Source: Deltaproteobacteria bacterium (GTDB lineage Bacteria; Bdellovibrionota; FAC87; UBA2466). Taken from it: a DNA stretch of 6,291 bases. The notes under the pieces were generated by a model. The model ran no database searches, was not told the DNA's origin, and saw only the letters and a program-made list of their open reading frames with translations. Below, piece by piece: positions 4,992 to 6,291 of the stretch; position 1 is the first letter of the stretch; the number at the start of each line of letters is the position of its first letter. Where the stretch lies: the NCBI GenBank assembly GCA_013205415.1, contig JABMMY010000076.1, forward strand, positions 1 to 6,291. The letters are read 5' to 3'. Position numbers and translations under genes: made by a program.

Positions 4992-5474
4992 ATGGGAGTA
5001 CTCTCATACATGCGAGCTCAAGACCTAATTCAAGAGGGGTTAAGTCTTGCCCATTCTGGGCATATAGAAAAGGCCAAAGAAATATTCAAGTCTAGCATGA
5101 ATGTGCATCCTACAGCCGATGCAATGACCTATTGGGCATGGATGGAGCATCAATTAGACCATACCGATGAGGCTATTGAACTTTGTAAACAGGCCATTTC
5201 ACTGGACCCAGATTTTGGTAATCCTTTTAATGACATTGGGTCCTATTTAATTTCGCAAGGAAATCTGGATCAAGCGATTCCTTGGTTGAAAAAAGCAATT
5301 AAAAGTAAAAGATATGATTCACGACATTTTCCCCATGTGAATCTTGCCTTTATTTTTATAGAGAAGAAAATGTTCATGAAAGCGGCTCGAGAATTGGAGC
5401 TGGCCTTGGAACACCAACCGGGTAATGTCGAACTCATTCGAAAAATCAGTGAACTTCGTAAGGAGATTAACTAA
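4992..5474 (+). CDS. TPR-repeat protein
   Basis: This 160-residue protein consists almost entirely of tetratricopeptide repeats, the helix pairs that build protein-binding scaffolds. Four units can be traced at about residues 8-41, 42-75, 76-109 and 112-147. Each carries the usual pattern of a small residue in the first helix, a Gly or polar turn, A at the A-x-x-x-aromatic/Leu position, and a final Pro in units such as SLDPD. There is no signal peptide or membrane segment, so it is probably cytoplasmic. The start is uncertain: ATG 4992 has AGAGGG (4974-4979) 12 bases upstream, while ATG 5010 has GGGAG (4994-4998) 11 bases upstream and fits the weak promoters better. The TPR region starts right after the second ATG, so both are possible. 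The stop codon directly touches the next gene's GTG, implying co-translation and possibly shared function. The binding partner cannot be told from sequence. Confidence 0.88.
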   Translation: MGVLSYMRAQDLIQEGLSLAHSGHIEKAKEIFKSSMNVHPTADAMTYWAWMEHQLDHTDEAIELCKQAISLDPDFGNPFNDIGSYLISQGNLDQAIPWLKKAIKSKRYDSRHFPHVNLAFIFIEKKMFMKAARELELALEHQPGNVELIRKISELRKEIN

Positions 5475-6291
5475 GTGCATCTCCCTAAATATACGGCAAG
5501 AGTTTCTATAGTATTGGCCTCCCTAGCTTTGATTTCAAATGTGGCTTATCAACAATTTTTCAAAAGAGATGTACAGGATATAGACGAAGGAAATAGCCGC
5601 GCCATTAGTGGAGTATTAATAGATCCTGAAAAGGATAAAAAAAACTATGAACCTGTGGCATCACTTTTATGTGAACACTTTTATCAAACCGCCTGTACTC
5701 CCAAGGAGATCATTCATGATCCCACAGGAAGTGTTCAGCCTGATATTAAAGGAGAGGTTGAAGCTTTAAGACTCTATGAAACCATTCTTCATGAACACCC
5801 GGATTGGAGTAATGATCAAATTGATGAGGAACTAGTTCATCGCATTTATACACCTAAAAGAAAACTAATGCTTTTAGAGACATATGGCTGGATTAAGAAA
5901 CGAATGGTCCATTTAATTGAAACTCAACCGAAGCAAGTTTTTTCAAATGACACAAAAAAGGTATTAATAGCGAGAATAAATAATATTGTTTTAGAATTAC
6001 CACCTCCGGTATCTCTTTATGCTAATGAACCGGATCTTTTTACTAAAAACGATGTTTATTATGAAGGCTTTCCCGATGGAAAAAGAGTGATCCGAGTGGG
6101 CGGAGCTTATCTATTATCTGCTAAATCCTGGTTTAATCGGGTGTTTACCATTGCCCATGAAATGAGCCATGCAATAGATCCATGTGAAATAAGTGGCGAG
6201 AAAGTTTTGGTTTCAGGTTATGAAAAGCTGATAAACTGTTTTTACGAAGAAAATATTTTAAGTCTGACTCAAATCAAAGAGGGCTGTAATA
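5475..6291 (+). CDS. Membrane-anchored or exported protein with HExxH zinc-peptidase motif, partial at 3' end
   Basis: The frame is open from GTG 5475 to the window end (272 codons, no stop). AAGGAG (5460-5465), inside the last codons of the TPR gene, lies nine bases before the GTG, which follows the TPR stop without a gap. This points to translational coupling. The N-terminus has basic residues K5 and R9 and a hydrophobic stretch (about 10-25), either a signal-anchor or a signal peptide, so the rest should lie outside the cytoplasm. The key motif is AHEMSHAID, with H228, E229 and H232 forming an HExxH zinc site. The third ligand cannot be assigned; E238, E250, E258 and E259 are candidates, and others may lie beyond the edge. 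Cysteines at 66, 74, 237, 255 and 271 could form disulfides after export. I do not recognise the family. The HExxH-x-[FI]-D pattern resembles M13 peptidases, but the rest does not clearly match. Confidence 0.78.
   Translation, partial: MHLPKYTARVSIVLASLALISNVAYQQFFKRDVQDIDEGNSRAISGVLIDPEKDKKNYEPVASLLCEHFYQTACTPKEIIHDPTGSVQPDIKGEVEALRLYETILHEHPDWSNDQIDEELVHRIYTPKRKLMLLETYGWIKKRMVHLIETQPKQVFSNDTKKVLIARINNIVLELPPPVSLYANEPDLFTKNDVYYEGFPDGKRVIRVGGAYLLSAKSWFNRVFTIAHEMSHAIDPCEISGEKVLVSGYEKLINCFYEENILSLTQIKEGCN

Overview
This AT-rich window (the base composition is judged by eye) comes from a bacterium with proteobacterial-type heat-shock genes. The DnaK and GroES sequences, promoters that resemble sigma-32 sites, and the lack of a CIRCE/HrcA operator suggest a Gram-negative of the broad delta-proteobacterial or Bdellovibrionota type. 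That placement is inference and was not tested against any database.

Layout. The left part is a heat-shock locus. groEL (only its first 86 codons are in the window), groES and a small FmdB-type zinc-ribbon gene lie on the minus strand. dnaK lies divergently on the plus strand, 190 bp away from the zinc-ribbon gene. groES has its own leader, with an overlapping sigma-32-like/sigma-70-like promoter and a small hairpin. dnaK also has a promoter-like sequence followed by a structured leader. No grpE, dnaJ or hrcA is present.

The middle part is enolase (eno), downstream of dnaK on the same strand. The 124-bp gap between them holds two stem-loops. The second is a long interrupted hairpin whose right arm contains the eno Shine-Dalgarno sequence and runs into six T residues that touch the eno ATG. 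This is the most striking unexplained structure in the window. It looks like a terminator or attenuator that could separate dnaK transcription from eno expression.

The right part holds a convergent small membrane protein gene of the DUF962/Mpo1-like family. Divergent from it is a two-gene unit: a protein made almost entirely of TPR repeats, then a GTG-started membrane-anchored or exported protein with an HExxH zinc-peptidase motif. The GTG follows the TPR stop codon with no gap, and the second gene runs off the right edge.

Most genes here are housekeeping (chaperones, glycolysis). The less ordinary material is the eno leader, the structured heat-shock leaders, two substitutions at normally conserved enolase positions, and the TPR/HExxH pair. 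I saw no mobile element, CRISPR array, tRNA or rRNA.
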